A DNA stretch of 64,000 bases from Candidatus Macondimonas diazotrophica (GTDB taxonomy: Bacteria; Pseudomonadota; Gammaproteobacteria; UBA5335), in the NCBI RefSeq assembly GCF_004684205.1, contig NZ_SRIO01000011.1, forward strand, positions 1-64,000, read 5' to 3'. Both the position numbers and the translations under genes were made by a program. Of this stretch, positions 36,580-46,011 are shown piece by piece. Position 1 is the stretch's first letter; the number at the start of each line of letters is the position of its first letter. Under the pieces are notes generated by a model that had not been told where the DNA came from, searched no databases, and was given only the letters and a program-made list of their open reading frames with translations.

Positions 36580-37627
36580 ACCGGAACAGACCCCGATCGA
36601 CAAACCTCGCATGGGCCCCTACGCCCGCCATCTGCTGGTCTGCGTCGGACCGCGCTGCACCCAGGATGGGCAATCGCAACGCCTGTTTGACCAGCTGGGC
36701 GAGAAATTCAAGGCCGCTGGCCTCGACAAGGGTGCGTTGCGCGTCAAGCGGACCCGCACGCATTGCTTCGCCACCTGCAAATCGGGCCCCATCGTCTGTG
36801 TCCAGCCGGACGGCATCTGGTATTGCGATGTCACCGAGGCCAATCTTGACCGCATCATCGCCGAGCACCTCGTCGGTGGCGTGCCGGTGGCGGATCTGAT
36901 CTACCACCGCGGTCCGGATGGCCACGCGCGCGTGGCGGATTTCTCGGCCGCCGATCGGGATGCGGTCTACCGCGTCATCGCCGAGCGCCGCGACATGCGC
37001 CATTTCGTGGCGGGCAGCCGCGTGAGCGAAGCGACGCTTGCGCGCCTGCTCTCGGCTGCTCATCAGGCGCCATCGGTTGGACTCATGCAGCCGTGGCGCT
37101 TCATCCGCATCACCGATGCCGGCCTGCGCGGACGCATCGCGACCCTGGTCGAGGCCGAGCGCACCGCGACGTCGCATATCTTGGGATCCCGCGCCGCCGA
37201 ATTTCTGCGGCTGAAGGTGGACGGCGTGCGCGAGTGCGCGGAACTGCTGGTGGTCGCCCTGGCGCCCGACGACGGCACGGTTTTCGGTCGACGTACCTTG
37301 CCGGAAATGGATCTGGCCTCGGCCGCCTGCGCCATCCAGAATCTATGGCTGGCCGCGCGCGCCGAAAATCTGGGCATGGGCTGGGTCTCGATGTTCGATC
37401 CAGCCGCGTTGTCGGCGTTGCTGGAACTCCCCGAAGCGGCCCGTCCGATGGCGATCCTGTGCCTGGGGCCAGTGGCATCCTTCTATCCCGAGCCCATGCT
37501 GGTGCAGGAAAACTGGCGGCCGGCGCAACCGCTGTCCGCGATGGTGTTCGCCGATCGCTGGGCCCAGCCCGACCCGGCGATCTCCGGAAATGTCGATGCA
37601 CAGGCCGGCATGGCGGGCACGTCGTGA
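36572..37627 (+). CDS. bluB: [2Fe-2S] ferredoxin domain fused to BluB
   Basis: A 351-residue fusion. Residues about 10-115 are a thioredoxin-like [2Fe-2S] ferredoxin ([41 protein letters not shown]). Residues about 125-345 are BluB, which makes 5,6-dimethylbenzimidazole, the lower ligand of B12, from FMN ([79 protein letters not shown]). BluB consumes O2. The start at 36572 overlaps cbiH by 8 bp; the longer frame upstream is a shadow of cbiH. The ferredoxin may feed electrons to reduce FMN. Confidence 0.9.
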   Translation: MAEPEQTPIDKPRMGPYARHLLVCVGPRCTQDGQSQRLFDQLGEKFKAAGLDKGALRVKRTRTHCFATCKSGPIVCVQPDGIWYCDVTEANLDRIIAEHLVGGVPVADLIYHRGPDGHARVADFSAADRDAVYRVIAERRDMRHFVAGSRVSEATLARLLSAAHQAPSVGLMQPWRFIRITDAGLRGRIATLVEAERTATSHILGSRAAEFLRLKVDGVRECAELLVVALAPDDGTVFGRRTLPEMDLASAACAIQNLWLAARAENLGMGWVSMFDPAALSALLELPEAARPMAILCLGPVASFYPEPMLVQENWRPAQPLSAMVFADRWAQPDPAISGNVDAQAGMAGTS

Positions 37628-38430
37628 GCAGCCCGCGCGGTGCCCGGCGCATCGTCTGCCTGACCGAAGAGACCACCGAAACGCTCTACCTGCTCGGGGC
37701 GCAGGCACGCATCGTCGGCATCTCGGGCTTCACTGTGCGCCCGCCACAGGCACGCCGCGAGAAGCCGAAAGTCTCGGCCTTTACCAGCGCCCGGATCGAT
37801 CGGATTCTCGCCCTCGAACCCGATCTGGTGTTGGGCTTTTCCGACCTTCAGGCCGACATCGCGGCGCAACTGATCCGCGCCGGGGTCGCGGTGCATGTCT
37901 TCAACCAGCGATCCGTCGCCGGCATCCTCGAAATGATCCGTCTGGTCGGCGCCATGGTCGATGCGGCGGACAAGGCTGCCCGTCTCGACGAGACGCTGCG
38001 CGGCGGGCTGGCCGAGATCGCCACATCGGCCGCCACCCTGCCGCGTCGGCCGCGGGTGTATTTCGAAGAATGGAACGACCCACTCATCTCGGGCATTGGC
38101 TGGGTCTCCGAACTGATCGGCCTTGCCGGCGGTGACGACTGCTTCGAGGAGCTCGCCGCATCGCCCGACGCCCGTGGCCGCATCATCGCCGATCCCGGCG
38201 AGGTGGTCCGCCGTGCCCCGGATCTGATCATCGGTTCCTGGTGCGGCAAGCGCTTCGCGCCCGAACAGGTGGCGGCACGGCCGGGTTGGGCCGCCCTCCC
38301 GGCGGTGCAGGCAGCGCGCCTTCATGAGATCAAGTCCTGCGACATCCTGCAGCCGGGCCCGGCCGCGCTTACCGATGGCGTGCGCCAGTTGCACACCCTG
38401 ATCCGGCGCTGGGCCGAGGCTGCCGCGTGA
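37624..38430 (+). CDS. BtuF-like cobalamin-binding protein without signal peptide
   Basis: A 268-residue protein of the periplasmic-binding class III fold: [77 protein letters not shown] and [16 protein letters not shown]. This resembles BtuF, the cobalamin-binding subunit of B12 import. The GTG at 37624 overlaps the bluB stop and gives no signal peptide, so the protein may remain in the cytoplasm or the true start could differ. No BtuC/BtuD is adjacent. Confidence 0.8.
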   Translation: MSSPRGARRIVCLTEETTETLYLLGAQARIVGISGFTVRPPQARREKPKVSAFTSARIDRILALEPDLVLGFSDLQADIAAQLIRAGVAVHVFNQRSVAGILEMIRLVGAMVDAADKAARLDETLRGGLAEIATSAATLPRRPRVYFEEWNDPLISGIGWVSELIGLAGGDDCFEELAASPDARGRIIADPGEVVRRAPDLIIGSWCGKRFAPEQVAARPGWAALPAVQAARLHEIKSCDILQPGPAALTDGVRQLHTLIRRWAEAAA

Positions 38431-39332
38431 TCGGCTGGGTTGTGCTCGCCGCGCTCCTGCTCGATGCCGCACTGGGCGAACCGCGCCGGTGGCACCCCCT
38501 GGTCGGCTTCGGCAATCTGGCGCAGTGGCTGGAACAGCGCCTGTACGCCGATTCGCGGCGGGCAGGAACCGTGGCGGTGGCGCTGCTGCTCCTGCCCGGA
38601 CTGCTCCTCGCCACGGCGATCGCCACCCTGCCCAGCCCGGCGATCGCCGAAGTGCTGGTGCTCTATCTCGCCATCGGGGCGCAGAGCCTGCGCGCGCATG
38701 CCGAGGCTGTGTACGCGGCCCTGGGGGCGGGCGATCTGCCCAGCGCCCGGCAGGCCGTGGCGCGTCTGGTCAGCCGCGACAGCGCCGCACTCGACGCCTC
38801 GGGGGTTGCAGGCGCAACGGCGGAATCGGTGCTCGAAAATGGCAACGATGCACTGTTCGCATCGATATTCTGGTATGCCTTGGCAGGCATACCCGGTGTC
38901 GTGCTGCATCGCCTGGCCAATACGCTGGATGCCATGTGGGGCTATCGCAATGCCCGCTACGGACGCTTCGGCTGGGCCGCGGCGCGGCTGGACGATGGAC
39001 TCAACTACCTTCCCGCCCGTCTGACCGCGCTCAGCTACGCCGCCGCGGGCGATTTTTGCAGCGGGCTGCGCTGCGCGCACCGACAGGGCCGGCACTGGAA
39101 GAGTCCCAACGCCGGACCGGTGATGGCGGCGGGTGCCGGCAGCCTGGGCATTCGCCTCGGGGGACCGGCATGGTACGACGGCCGCCTGCAGCAGCGCGGC
39201 GTGCTGGGCCGTGGCCGCGCCGCACAGCCACAGGACATCCGCCGCGCCCAGGAGCTCGTGCGCCGGGCGCTCATCCTGTGGCTGGTGGCCTTGTTCGGGG
39301 TAGCGTGGATCCATGAATCCGGGCTGGTCTGA
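38427..39332 (+). CDS. cbiB: Adenosylcobinamide-phosphate synthase
   Basis: A 301-residue inner-membrane enzyme that attaches aminopropanol phosphate to cobyric acid. Features: LDAALGEPRRWHPLVGFGNLAQWLEQRLY at the start, DASGVAGATAESVLENGNDALFASIFWYALAGIPGVVLHRLANTLDAMWGYRNARYGRFGWAAARLDD and the final helix. Hydrophobic segments span residues 1-20, 50-90, 150-175 and 280-300. GTG start overlaps the previous stop. Confidence 0.93.
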   Translation: MIGWVVLAALLLDAALGEPRRWHPLVGFGNLAQWLEQRLYADSRRAGTVAVALLLLPGLLLATAIATLPSPAIAEVLVLYLAIGAQSLRAHAEAVYAALGAGDLPSARQAVARLVSRDSAALDASGVAGATAESVLENGNDALFASIFWYALAGIPGVVLHRLANTLDAMWGYRNARYGRFGWAAARLDDGLNYLPARLTALSYAAAGDFCSGLRCAHRQGRHWKSPNAGPVMAAGAGSLGIRLGGPAWYDGRLQQRGVLGRGRAAQPQDIRRAQELVRRALILWLVALFGVAWIHESGLV

Positions 39333-40350
39333 ATCCACTGCCGCCCTCGCGCATGGGGGCCGCATTCTTGCCGCGGCCCGGCACTACGGCATCGCGCCCG
39401 ATGGATGGCTCGATCTGTCGACCGGCATCAATCCGCACGGCTGGCCGGTACCCGCCCTGCCGTCCACATGCTGGCAACGGCTACCCGAAGACGATGATGG
39501 TCTGGTGGCGGCTGCACGTACCTATTACGGCGCCGCGCACATCCTGCCGGTGGCGGGGTCGCAAGCCGCGCTCCAGATGCTGCCGCGCTTGCGTCCGGCC
39601 TGCCGGGTCGGTGTGCTGACTCCCGGTTACGCCGAGCACGCGCTGGCCTGGCGACGCGCTGGGCATCGGGTGCAACCGGTATCGGTTCCCGAGCTGCCGG
39701 ACGCGGTGGCGCAGTGCGACGTCATGGTCCTGATTTCACCGAACAACCCGACCGGCGAGCGCTTCAATCCCGAGCGATTGCTCGACTGGCATGGCGCGCT
39801 TGCCGCGCGCGGCGGCTGGCTGGTGGTCGACGAGGCCTTCATGGACATGACGCCCGAGACGAGTCTGTGCGCCGCGGATGCGCGGACCGGACTGATCGTG
39901 CTGCGCTCGCTGGGCAAGTTCTTCGGCCTGGCCGGTCTGCGCATGGGTTTCGTCTGCGCAGTGCCGGCCCTGCTGGACCGGTTGAGCGCCGCGCTCGGTC
40001 CGTGGGCCGTGAGCACGCCGGCACGGCACGTCGCCTGCACCGCCCTGGCCGATCGGGTCTGGCAGGCGGACATGCGCAAACGCCTGGCCGCGGATGGGGG
40101 CCGGCTGCACGATCTGCTCGTGCGCCACGGCCTGGCACCCACCGGCGGCTGCGATCTGTTCCAGTGGGTGGCCACCCCACTGGCGGCCGATCGGCATACG
40201 GCGTTGGCGCGCCAGGGGATCCTCACGCGCTACTTCGATCAGCCGCCCAGCCTGCGCTTCGGACTACCGGGATCCGAACCCGACTGGGCGCGGCTCGAGA
40301 CGGCGCTCCTCGCCGTCCACGGGACACCTACCGGTACGGGATCGCCATGA
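39313..40350 (+). CDS. cobC: L-threonine-O-3-phosphate decarboxylase
   Basis: A 345-residue PLP enzyme of the CobC/CobD aminotransferase-like group that makes (R)-1-aminopropan-2-yl phosphate for the nucleotide loop. It shows [15 protein letters not shown], the [15 protein letters not shown] turn, [16 protein letters not shown] and the PLP-lysine region [17 protein letters not shown]. The start overlaps the cbiB stop by 20 bp. The same gene is called cobD in Salmonella-type naming. Confidence 0.9.
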   Translation: MNPGWSESTAALAHGGRILAAARHYGIAPDGWLDLSTGINPHGWPVPALPSTCWQRLPEDDDGLVAAARTYYGAAHILPVAGSQAALQMLPRLRPACRVGVLTPGYAEHALAWRRAGHRVQPVSVPELPDAVAQCDVMVLISPNNPTGERFNPERLLDWHGALAARGGWLVVDEAFMDMTPETSLCAADARTGLIVLRSLGKFFGLAGLRMGFVCAVPALLDRLSAALGPWAVSTPARHVACTALADRVWQADMRKRLAADGGRLHDLLVRHGLAPTGGCDLFQWVATPLAADRHTALARQGILTRYFDQPPSLRFGLPGSEPDWARLETALLAVHGTPTGTGSP

Positions 40351-41819
40351 CGATACGCACGCTGATGATTCAGGGGACGACCTCCGATGCCGGCAAGAGT
40401 CTGCTGGTGACGGCGCTGGGTCGCTGGCTGCATCGCCAGGGCGTGCGTGTCGCCCCGTTCAAGCCGCAGAACATGGCGCTCAACAGCGCGGTCACGGTCG
40501 AGGGCGGCGAGATCGGCCGTGCGCAGGCGGTCCAGGCCCAAGCCTGCGGCGTGGTGCCACACACCGACATGAATCCGGTGCTGCTCAAGCCCAATACCGA
40601 TATCGGCGCGCAGGTCATCATCCATGGTCAGGCGATCGGCACCATGGATGCGCGCGGATATCACGATTACAAACCCGTCGCGCGCGCGGCCGTTCTCGAC
40701 GCCTATCACCGCCTCGCGGCGCGTCACGAATTCGTGTTGGTCGAAGGGGCGGGTTCACCCGCCGAGATCAATCTGCGCGCCGGCGATATCGCCAACATGG
40801 GTTTCGCCGAAGCCGTGGATTGCCCGGTGATCCTGATCGCGGACATCGATCGGGGCGGTGTCTTTGCTCATCTGGTCGGTACGCTGGCCTTGCTCAGCGA
40901 GACGGAGCGCGCGCGTGTGACGGGGCTGGTGATCAACCGTTTCCGCGGTGATCCGGCGCTGCTCGATTCGGGCCTGGAATGGCTAGAACGCCATACCGGC
41001 AAGCCCGTGCTGGGGGTGCTGCCCTACCTGCAGGGTCTGCATCTGGAGGCCGAGGATGCGCTGCCGCCGCCGTCGGCCTTGCGCGCCGGCACGGTGGACG
41101 ACCGGTTACGGGTGCTGGTTCCTGCCCTGCCGCGCATCAGCAACCACACCGATTTCGATCCGCTGCGGCTGCATCCGTCGGTTGTCCTGCACTACGTCGG
41201 CCCCGGCGCGCGCATCGAACCCTGCGACCTTATCGTCCTGCCCGGTTCCAAGAGTGTGCGCACTGATCTGGACTGGCTACGCGCGCAGGGCTGGGATGCG
41301 GCCATCGCGCGGCATCTGCGTTACGGCGGCAAGCTGATCGGCATCTGCGGGGGGTTTCAGATGCTGGGACGCGCCATCCACGACCCGCATGGCCTGGAAA
41401 GCGCACCGGGCAGCAGCCCCGGCCTTGGGCTATTGGACATGGAGACCACTCTGGCGCCGCACAAGCAGCTGCGCAATGTCACCGGCGAGCTGGCCTGGGA
41501 TGGCGCTGCGGTGAGTGGCTACGAAATCCATGCCGGCATCAGTACCGGCCCCGCCCTGCGCCATCCCGCGATGCAGCTCGGGCATGGCCCGGATGGCGCC
41601 CGAAGCGCGGACGATCAGATCTTCGGGACCTATGTCCACGGCCTGTTCGATGCCCCGTCAGCCTGCCAGACGCTGCTCGATTGGGCTGGCGTGGAAAGCA
41701 GTGCGCCGTTCGACTATCCGGCGCTGCGCGAGCAGGCCTTCGACCGGCTGGCCGAGACCGTGGAGGCGCATCTGCAAGCCGATTGGTTGCGCAGGTTGCT
41801 GCTGTCGACATCGGCTTGA
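40347..41819 (+). CDS. cbiP: Cobyric acid synthase
   Basis: A 490-residue glutamine-dependent amidase that makes cobyric acid. The ATPase domain has [53 protein letters not shown] and [15 protein letters not shown]; the amidotransferase domain has [17 protein letters not shown] and [18 protein letters not shown]. The start at 40347 overlaps cobC (ATGA). It is the last gene of the operon; no CobK/CbiJ, CobU, CobS or CobT is seen in the window. Confidence 0.95.
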   Translation: MTIRTLMIQGTTSDAGKSLLVTALGRWLHRQGVRVAPFKPQNMALNSAVTVEGGEIGRAQAVQAQACGVVPHTDMNPVLLKPNTDIGAQVIIHGQAIGTMDARGYHDYKPVARAAVLDAYHRLAARHEFVLVEGAGSPAEINLRAGDIANMGFAEAVDCPVILIADIDRGGVFAHLVGTLALLSETERARVTGLVINRFRGDPALLDSGLEWLERHTGKPVLGVLPYLQGLHLEAEDALPPPSALRAGTVDDRLRVLVPALPRISNHTDFDPLRLHPSVVLHYVGPGARIEPCDLIVLPGSKSVRTDLDWLRAQGWDAAIARHLRYGGKLIGICGGFQMLGRAIHDPHGLESAPGSSPGLGLLDMETTLAPHKQLRNVTGELAWDGAAVSGYEIHAGISTGPALRHPAMQLGHGPDGARSADDQIFGTYVHGLFDAPSACQTLLDWAGVESSAPFDYPALREQAFDRLAETVEAHLQADWLRRLLLSTSA

Positions 41820-42040
41820 CCGCGCATGGCCGCGCCGCGTGTTGCGCGTCGACGCCGCAAACCGTGCTGGGCAACGCCCTGATTCAGGCTGTTTTCGGGT
41901 GCGTAGGGTTCGTGCGTTGCACGCGCTGAGTGAGCGTACGCCAGCGCCGGCAATACCAATCGGTCACGGGATGGTCGTCGCGCGGGCGATCCGTCGAGGA
42001 AGGCTGCGGCTGCGTTGAATTGCCACCGGCCGCTGGACGA

Positions 42041-43597
42041 TCAGGAACCTCCACCATCGAGACGTTTGAGCAGGCGATGCAGATTGGCTGGATCGAGGCC
42101 GAGTTCGCGCGCGGCAGCCGCGCGGTTGCCGCCATGGCGTGCCAGCGTGTCCGCCACCATCGTCTGTTTGAACGTGTCCACCGCTTCGCGCAAGGTGAGC
42201 GTGGGGGTTTTGGAGTCGGTCGGCGGCGCGGGTACGAACGGGGCGATGCTCGGTGCCAGATCCAGATGCGCGGCATGCAGCGTCACGATGCGGATCGAGT
42301 TGGGCTGCTCTTGTGCGACCGCCCGGACTGCCGCCCGGCTGATGAGGTGTTCGAGTTCCCGCACGTTCCCGGGCCAGGACTGACGTTGCAATGCGGCCTG
42401 TGCGTCGGAAGCCAGCCGCAAACCACGCAAACCCAGGCGAGCCCGGTTTTCCTCCAGAAAGCCACCGGCCAGCAGCAACACATCGTGTCCGCGCTCGCGC
42501 AGCGGCGGTACGTGCAGTGGATAGACGCTCAGACGGTGATAGAGGTCGGCCCGGAAACGTCCGGCGCGCACCTCCGCAGCAAGATCGCGATTGGTGGCCG
42601 CCAGCACCCGGACATCAACACGATGCTCCCGATCCGAACCCAATCGCTCGATCTGCCCACTCTGAAGGACGCGCAGCAGTTTTGCTTGAATGGGAAGCGG
42701 CAGTTCGCCAATCTCGTCCAGCAGGAGGGTGCCACCGTCAGCGAGTTCAAAGCGACCGCGCCGCTCCCCAACTGCACCGGTAAACGCGCCGCGCACGTGA
42801 CCGAACAGCTCGCTTTCGACCAGATGTTCCGGAAGCGCCGCGCAGTTCAGGGTGATCAACGGCCGGCCCGCTCGGCGTGAGCGGGCATGAACGGCCTGCG
42901 CCACCAACTCCTTGCCCGTTCCGGTCTCGCCGGTGATCAAGACAGTGAGATCGGTATGGGCAACGGCCTCGATCTCCTTTTCCAAACGGCGCATCGCCCC
43001 GCTGTGCCCGGTGAGCGTCCGACCACCGTTCGGACCTCGAGCCTCGAACAGCAAGCGAGCCACCTGCTGATCCTGTTCGGCACGCCGGGCGAGACGTTCG
43101 AGACGTTCGACGGCGATCACGGTTGCGGTGGCCAGCGTGGCGAATGCCTGCAGCACGACTGGGTCGCAGGCCTCGAAGGCCTCCGGCTGCAAAGCGTCCA
43201 GGGTAAGCAGTCCCCAGAAATGGTCCTCGACGTACAGCGGACACCCCATGCAGTCGTGGATTTCGAGTTGGCCGGTCAGTCCCTCGATCAAGCCGTCGTA
43301 CGGATCAGGAAGGCCGCAGTCGCTCGGGAGTCGGGTTGGGCCGCGTCGGTTCACCATCGTCAACAACCGTGGATGGTCGACCAGTCGGAAACGTCGGCCC
43401 AGTGTGTCGTGGCTGAGCCCGGTAACGGCCAGTGGTACGAGGCTGTCACCTTCCAGACGCAACAGGGCTGCGGCATCACATGGAAACACGCTCCGCAGCC
43501 CATCGAGGAAGGCCCGATAGCGTTCCTGGGGGGTAAGCTCCCGGGGCAGGTTCCCGACCAGTCCGACGTAGGTGGAAAAGAATGTGGGCGGAGTCAT
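42041..43597 (-). CDS. norR: NO-responsive sigma-54 activator NorR
   Basis: A 518-residue NorR (525 if the ATG at 43618 is used). It has an N-terminal GAF region (to about residue 175), a AAA+ domain with GETGTGKELVAQAVH, the GAFTGA loop (HVRGAFTGAVGER) that contacts sigma-54, and LLLDEIGEL. The C-terminal helix-turn-helix is AARELGLDPANLHRLLKRL. NorR senses NO through a mononuclear iron in the GAF domain and activates NO-detoxifying genes. It is divergent from hmp, and three GT-N7-AC boxes fill the space between. The start is uncertain because neither ATG has a good ribosome site. Confidence 0.9.
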   Translation of the reverse strand: MTPPTFFSTYVGLVGNLPRELTPQERYRAFLDGLRSVFPCDAAALLRLEGDSLVPLAVTGLSHDTLGRRFRLVDHPRLLTMVNRRGPTRLPSDCGLPDPYDGLIEGLTGQLEIHDCMGCPLYVEDHFWGLLTLDALQPEAFEACDPVVLQAFATLATATVIAVERLERLARRAEQDQQVARLLFEARGPNGGRTLTGHSGAMRRLEKEIEAVAHTDLTVLITGETGTGKELVAQAVHARSRRAGRPLITLNCAALPEHLVESELFGHVRGAFTGAVGERRGRFELADGGTLLLDEIGELPLPIQAKLLRVLQSGQIERLGSDREHRVDVRVLAATNRDLAAEVRAGRFRADLYHRLSVYPLHVPPLRERGHDVLLLAGGFLEENRARLGLRGLRLASDAQAALQRQSWPGNVRELEHLISRAAVRAVAQEQPNSIRIVTLHAAHLDLAPSIAPFVPAPPTDSKTPTLTLREAVDTFKQTMVADTLARHGGNRAAAARELGLDPANLHRLLKRLDGGGS

Positions 43598-43603
43598 TTT
43601 CAC
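43593..43603. promoter_or_regulatory. NorR-type box 1
   Basis: GTCATTTTCAC fits the NorR core GT-N7-AC and overlaps the predicted norR start codon, which may allow self-control. Confidence 0.5.
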
Positions 43604-43613
43604 ATTCAGTAAT

Positions 43614-43624
43614 GTCATATTAAC
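43614..43624. promoter_or_regulatory. NorR-type box 2
   Basis: GTCATATTAAC fits GT-N7-AC. It shares the GTCAT start with the other two boxes and lies 21 bp from box 1. Confidence 0.55.
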
Positions 43625-43638
43625 AATGGTCAGTCGTT

Positions 43639-43649
43639 GTCATTGTGAC
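43639..43649. promoter_or_regulatory. NorR-type box 3
   Basis: GTCATTGTGAC fits GT-N7-AC and is the most palindromic of the three. It lies 25 bp from box 2 and about 45 bp before the sigma-54-like element of hmp. Confidence 0.55.
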
Positions 43650-43691
43650 CTGATGAAGCATTGATCTCAATCATATCAGCAGCTTCTCTCA

Positions 43692-43708
43692 TGGCACGAA
43701 ATCTGTCT
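43692..43708 (+). promoter_or_regulatory. Sigma-54-like promoter of hmp
   Basis: TGGCAC-GAAAT-CTGTC has a perfect -24 element, but the -12 reads CTGT instead of TTGC, so the call is moderate. It is about 70 bp before the hmp start and downstream of the NorR boxes. Confidence 0.45.
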
Positions 43709-43763
43709 CCTGGAGCACAGGCGCGCATGGCGCGCCGTCACCGGCAACCAGGAGGATGATTCC

Positions 43764-44942
43764 ATGCTTTCGGCTCAACACCGCGACATCGTCAAGGCCA
43801 CCGTCCCGCTGCTCGAAACCGGCGGCGAGGCGCTGACGCGCCACTTCTACGGAATCATGCTCGCCGAGTATCCGGAGGTCCGCCCGCTGTTCAACCAGGC
43901 GCACCAGGCCAGCGGCGCGCAGCCACGGGCGCTGGCCAACGGCATCCTGCAGTACGCCCGGCACATCGACCGGCTGGACACGCTCGGCCCGCTGGTCGGG
44001 CAGATCGTGCAAAAGCACGTGTCGCTGCAGGTGCTGCCGGAGCAGTACCCCATCGTCGGCAGCTGCCTGCTGCGCGCCATCCGCGAGGTGCTGGGACCGG
44101 ACATCGCGACCGATGCCGTCATCGAGGCCTGGGCGGCGGCCTATCAGCAACTGGCGGATCTGCTGATCGGCGCCGAGGAAGATGTGTACGCCGCCGCCGC
44201 GGCGACCCCCGGCGGCTGGCGCGGCGCGCGGCGGTTCGAGGTGGTGCGCAAGGTGCCGGAGAGCGTCGAGATCACCTCCCTCTACCTCAGGCCGGCCGAC
44301 GGCGGCGCCGTGATGCCATTTAAGCCCGGCCAGTACATCGGCATCCGGCTCACCGTCGACGGCCAGGAAGTGCGGCGCAACTACTCGCTCTCAGCCCCGC
44401 CGAACGGCAGCACCTACCGCATCAGCGTCAAGCGCGAACCCGGCGGCGTGGTGTCGAACCACCTGCACGACGCGCTCGGCATCGGGGCCGCGATCGACCT
44501 GTTCCCGCCGGCCGGCGAATTCGTGCTCGCGCCCGGCGAACGGCCGCTGGCGCTGATCAGCGGCGGTGTCGGCATCACCCCCACGCTGCCCATGCTGCAC
44601 GCGGCGCATGAGCAGCGCCGGCCGGTCACCTTCGTGCATTTCGCGCGCAATGCGGCGGTGCATGCGTTTCGGGACTGGGTGGACGACCTGGTCGCACGCA
44701 GCCCGCAGGCACGACGCTTCTACTGTCACGAACAAGCCGGCACCCTACCGGTGGACGCCCACGGCCGCGCGTGCACCGACCTGTTGGCGCGCTGGCTGCC
44801 GCAGGCGCGCGACATGGACGCGTACTTCATCGGCCCGCCACCGTTCATGGCGGCCGTGAAGCGGGCCCTGGGCGAGCTTGGCGTACCGCCGGCGCAGATG
44901 CACTGGGAGTTCTTCGGCCCGGCGGCGGCGCTGGAGACCTGA
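43764..44942 (+). CDS. hmp: Flavohaemoprotein (nitric oxide dioxygenase)
   Basis: A 392-residue Hmp that turns NO and O2 into nitrate. The globin domain (to about 140) begins MLSAQHRDIVKATVPLLETGG, with the haem His in QIVQKHVSLQ; the FAD domain has RNYSLSAPPNGSTYRISVKRE, and the NAD domain LALISGGVGITPTLPML and YFIGPPPFMAAVKRAL. Length equals E. coli Hmp. AGGAGG lies before the start. It leads a cluster with hemerythrin, DUF488 and nitronate monooxygenase genes, opposite norR. Confidence 0.95.
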   Translation: MLSAQHRDIVKATVPLLETGGEALTRHFYGIMLAEYPEVRPLFNQAHQASGAQPRALANGILQYARHIDRLDTLGPLVGQIVQKHVSLQVLPEQYPIVGSCLLRAIREVLGPDIATDAVIEAWAAAYQQLADLLIGAEEDVYAAAAATPGGWRGARRFEVVRKVPESVEITSLYLRPADGGAVMPFKPGQYIGIRLTVDGQEVRRNYSLSAPPNGSTYRISVKREPGGVVSNHLHDALGIGAAIDLFPPAGEFVLAPGERPLALISGGVGITPTLPMLHAAHEQRRPVTFVHFARNAAVHAFRDWVDDLVARSPQARRFYCHEQAGTLPVDAHGRACTDLLARWLPQARDMDAYFIGPPPFMAAVKRALGELGVPPAQMHWEFFGPAAALET

Positions 44943-44999
44943 GAGGATCTGGAGCGCTGCCGGCGGCTGACCCTGCCCCATCCGGAGGAGGAATCCACC

Positions 45000-45572
45000 A
45001 TGCCCCATGACAACCCCATCCAGCAGCTCACGCACGAGCATCACCACATCCTGCAGGTGGTGCACGGCCTGAGCGCCATCGATCAGGAACTGGCCGCAGG
45101 CAACCGGCCGGACCCTGCACGCCTGCGAACCATCGTCGCCTTCATGCGCGAGTTCGCCGACCAGTGCCACCACGCCAAGGAAGAGGCCATCCTGTTCCCG
45201 GCCATGGAGGACAAGGGCGTGCCGCACGGCGGCTGCCCGCTGGAGGCGCTGCGGCGCGAACACGTGCTCGGACGCGAGCGGGTCGGCGCCCTGGCGGCGG
45301 CCATCGACGCCCTGGAGCGTGGCGACAACGACGCCCCGGCCGCGCTGCACGGGGCCATCGCCGCGCTCCAGCAGCTGTACCCGAACCACATCTGGAAGGA
45401 AGACCAGATGGTGTTTCCGATGGCCGAGCGCCTGTTCACCCCGGCGGAGCTGGACGCGCTGAACGCGCGCTTCGAACAGGCGGAAATCGAGCTGGGGCAG
45501 GACCACGACCGCTACGTGGCCTTTGCCGAGGACATGGCCGCGCTGCTGGGGCAGACGCCGGCGCAGGCATGA
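45000..45572 (+). CDS. Hemerythrin HHE-domain protein
   Basis: A 190-residue hemerythrin-like protein binding a di-iron site. Histidine and acidic ligands are suggested by LTHEHHHILQVVHGLSAID, FADQCHHAKEEAILFPAM, RREHVLGRERV and LYPNHIWKEDQMVFPMAERLF. Such proteins sense or store O2 or NO and repair iron centres. AGGAGGAATCC lies before the start, and it follows hmp by 57 bp, so it probably shares control by NorR. Confidence 0.88.
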   Translation: MPHDNPIQQLTHEHHHILQVVHGLSAIDQELAAGNRPDPARLRTIVAFMREFADQCHHAKEEAILFPAMEDKGVPHGGCPLEALRREHVLGRERVGALAAAIDALERGDNDAPAALHGAIAALQQLYPNHIWKEDQMVFPMAERLFTPAELDALNARFEQAEIELGQDHDRYVAFAEDMAALLGQTPAQA

Positions 45573-45621
45573 ATGACCGGTATGGGGTCGCGCTGCAGCA
45601 AAGGCGCTCCTACGGCCCGAA

Positions 45622-46011
45622 ATGCACGCCGTACTGATGCCGGCCGACATTCGCGTCAAGCGCATCTATGAGCCTGCGCACGCCGACGATGGCGCGCGTG
45701 TGCTGGTGGATCGCCTGTGGCCACGTGGGGTGCGCAAGGAGGCAGCGGCGCTCACACGGTGGCATCGAGCCGCCGCGCCGAGTGCTGCGCTACGACGATG
45801 GTTCGGCCACGACCCAGCGCGATGGGAGGCATTTTGCGCCCGCTACCGCGCCGAGCTCGACGCCAATACCGATGCACTCACGCCGCTGCGCGAGTTGACC
45901 GATACAGGTCCGCTCACGCTGCTGTACGGCGCCCGCGACGATGTGCACAACCATGCCATCGTGCTGGCGGAATACCTGCGTGAACACATGGAGACAGAGG
46001 AAGGACCATGA
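45622..46011 (+). CDS. DUF488-family protein (YeaO-like)
   Basis: A 129-residue protein with the DUF488 pattern: RVKRIYEPAHADDGARVLVDRLWPRGVRKEAAAL, WFGHDPARWEAFCARYRAEL and LTLLYGARDDVHNHAIVLAEYL. Function unknown. An alternative ATG at 45637 is possible. It overlaps the next gene by 4 bp and lies 49 bp after the hemerythrin gene. Confidence 0.85.
   Translation: MHAVLMPADIRVKRIYEPAHADDGARVLVDRLWPRGVRKEAAALTRWHRAAAPSAALRRWFGHDPARWEAFCARYRAELDANTDALTPLRELTDTGPLTLLYGARDDVHNHAIVLAEYLREHMETEEGP

Noticed and set aside
41820-42040. Space between cbiP and norR as a possible extra gene
   Set aside because: Short frames on both strands lack motifs; it is a convergent intergenic gap with no clear terminator.
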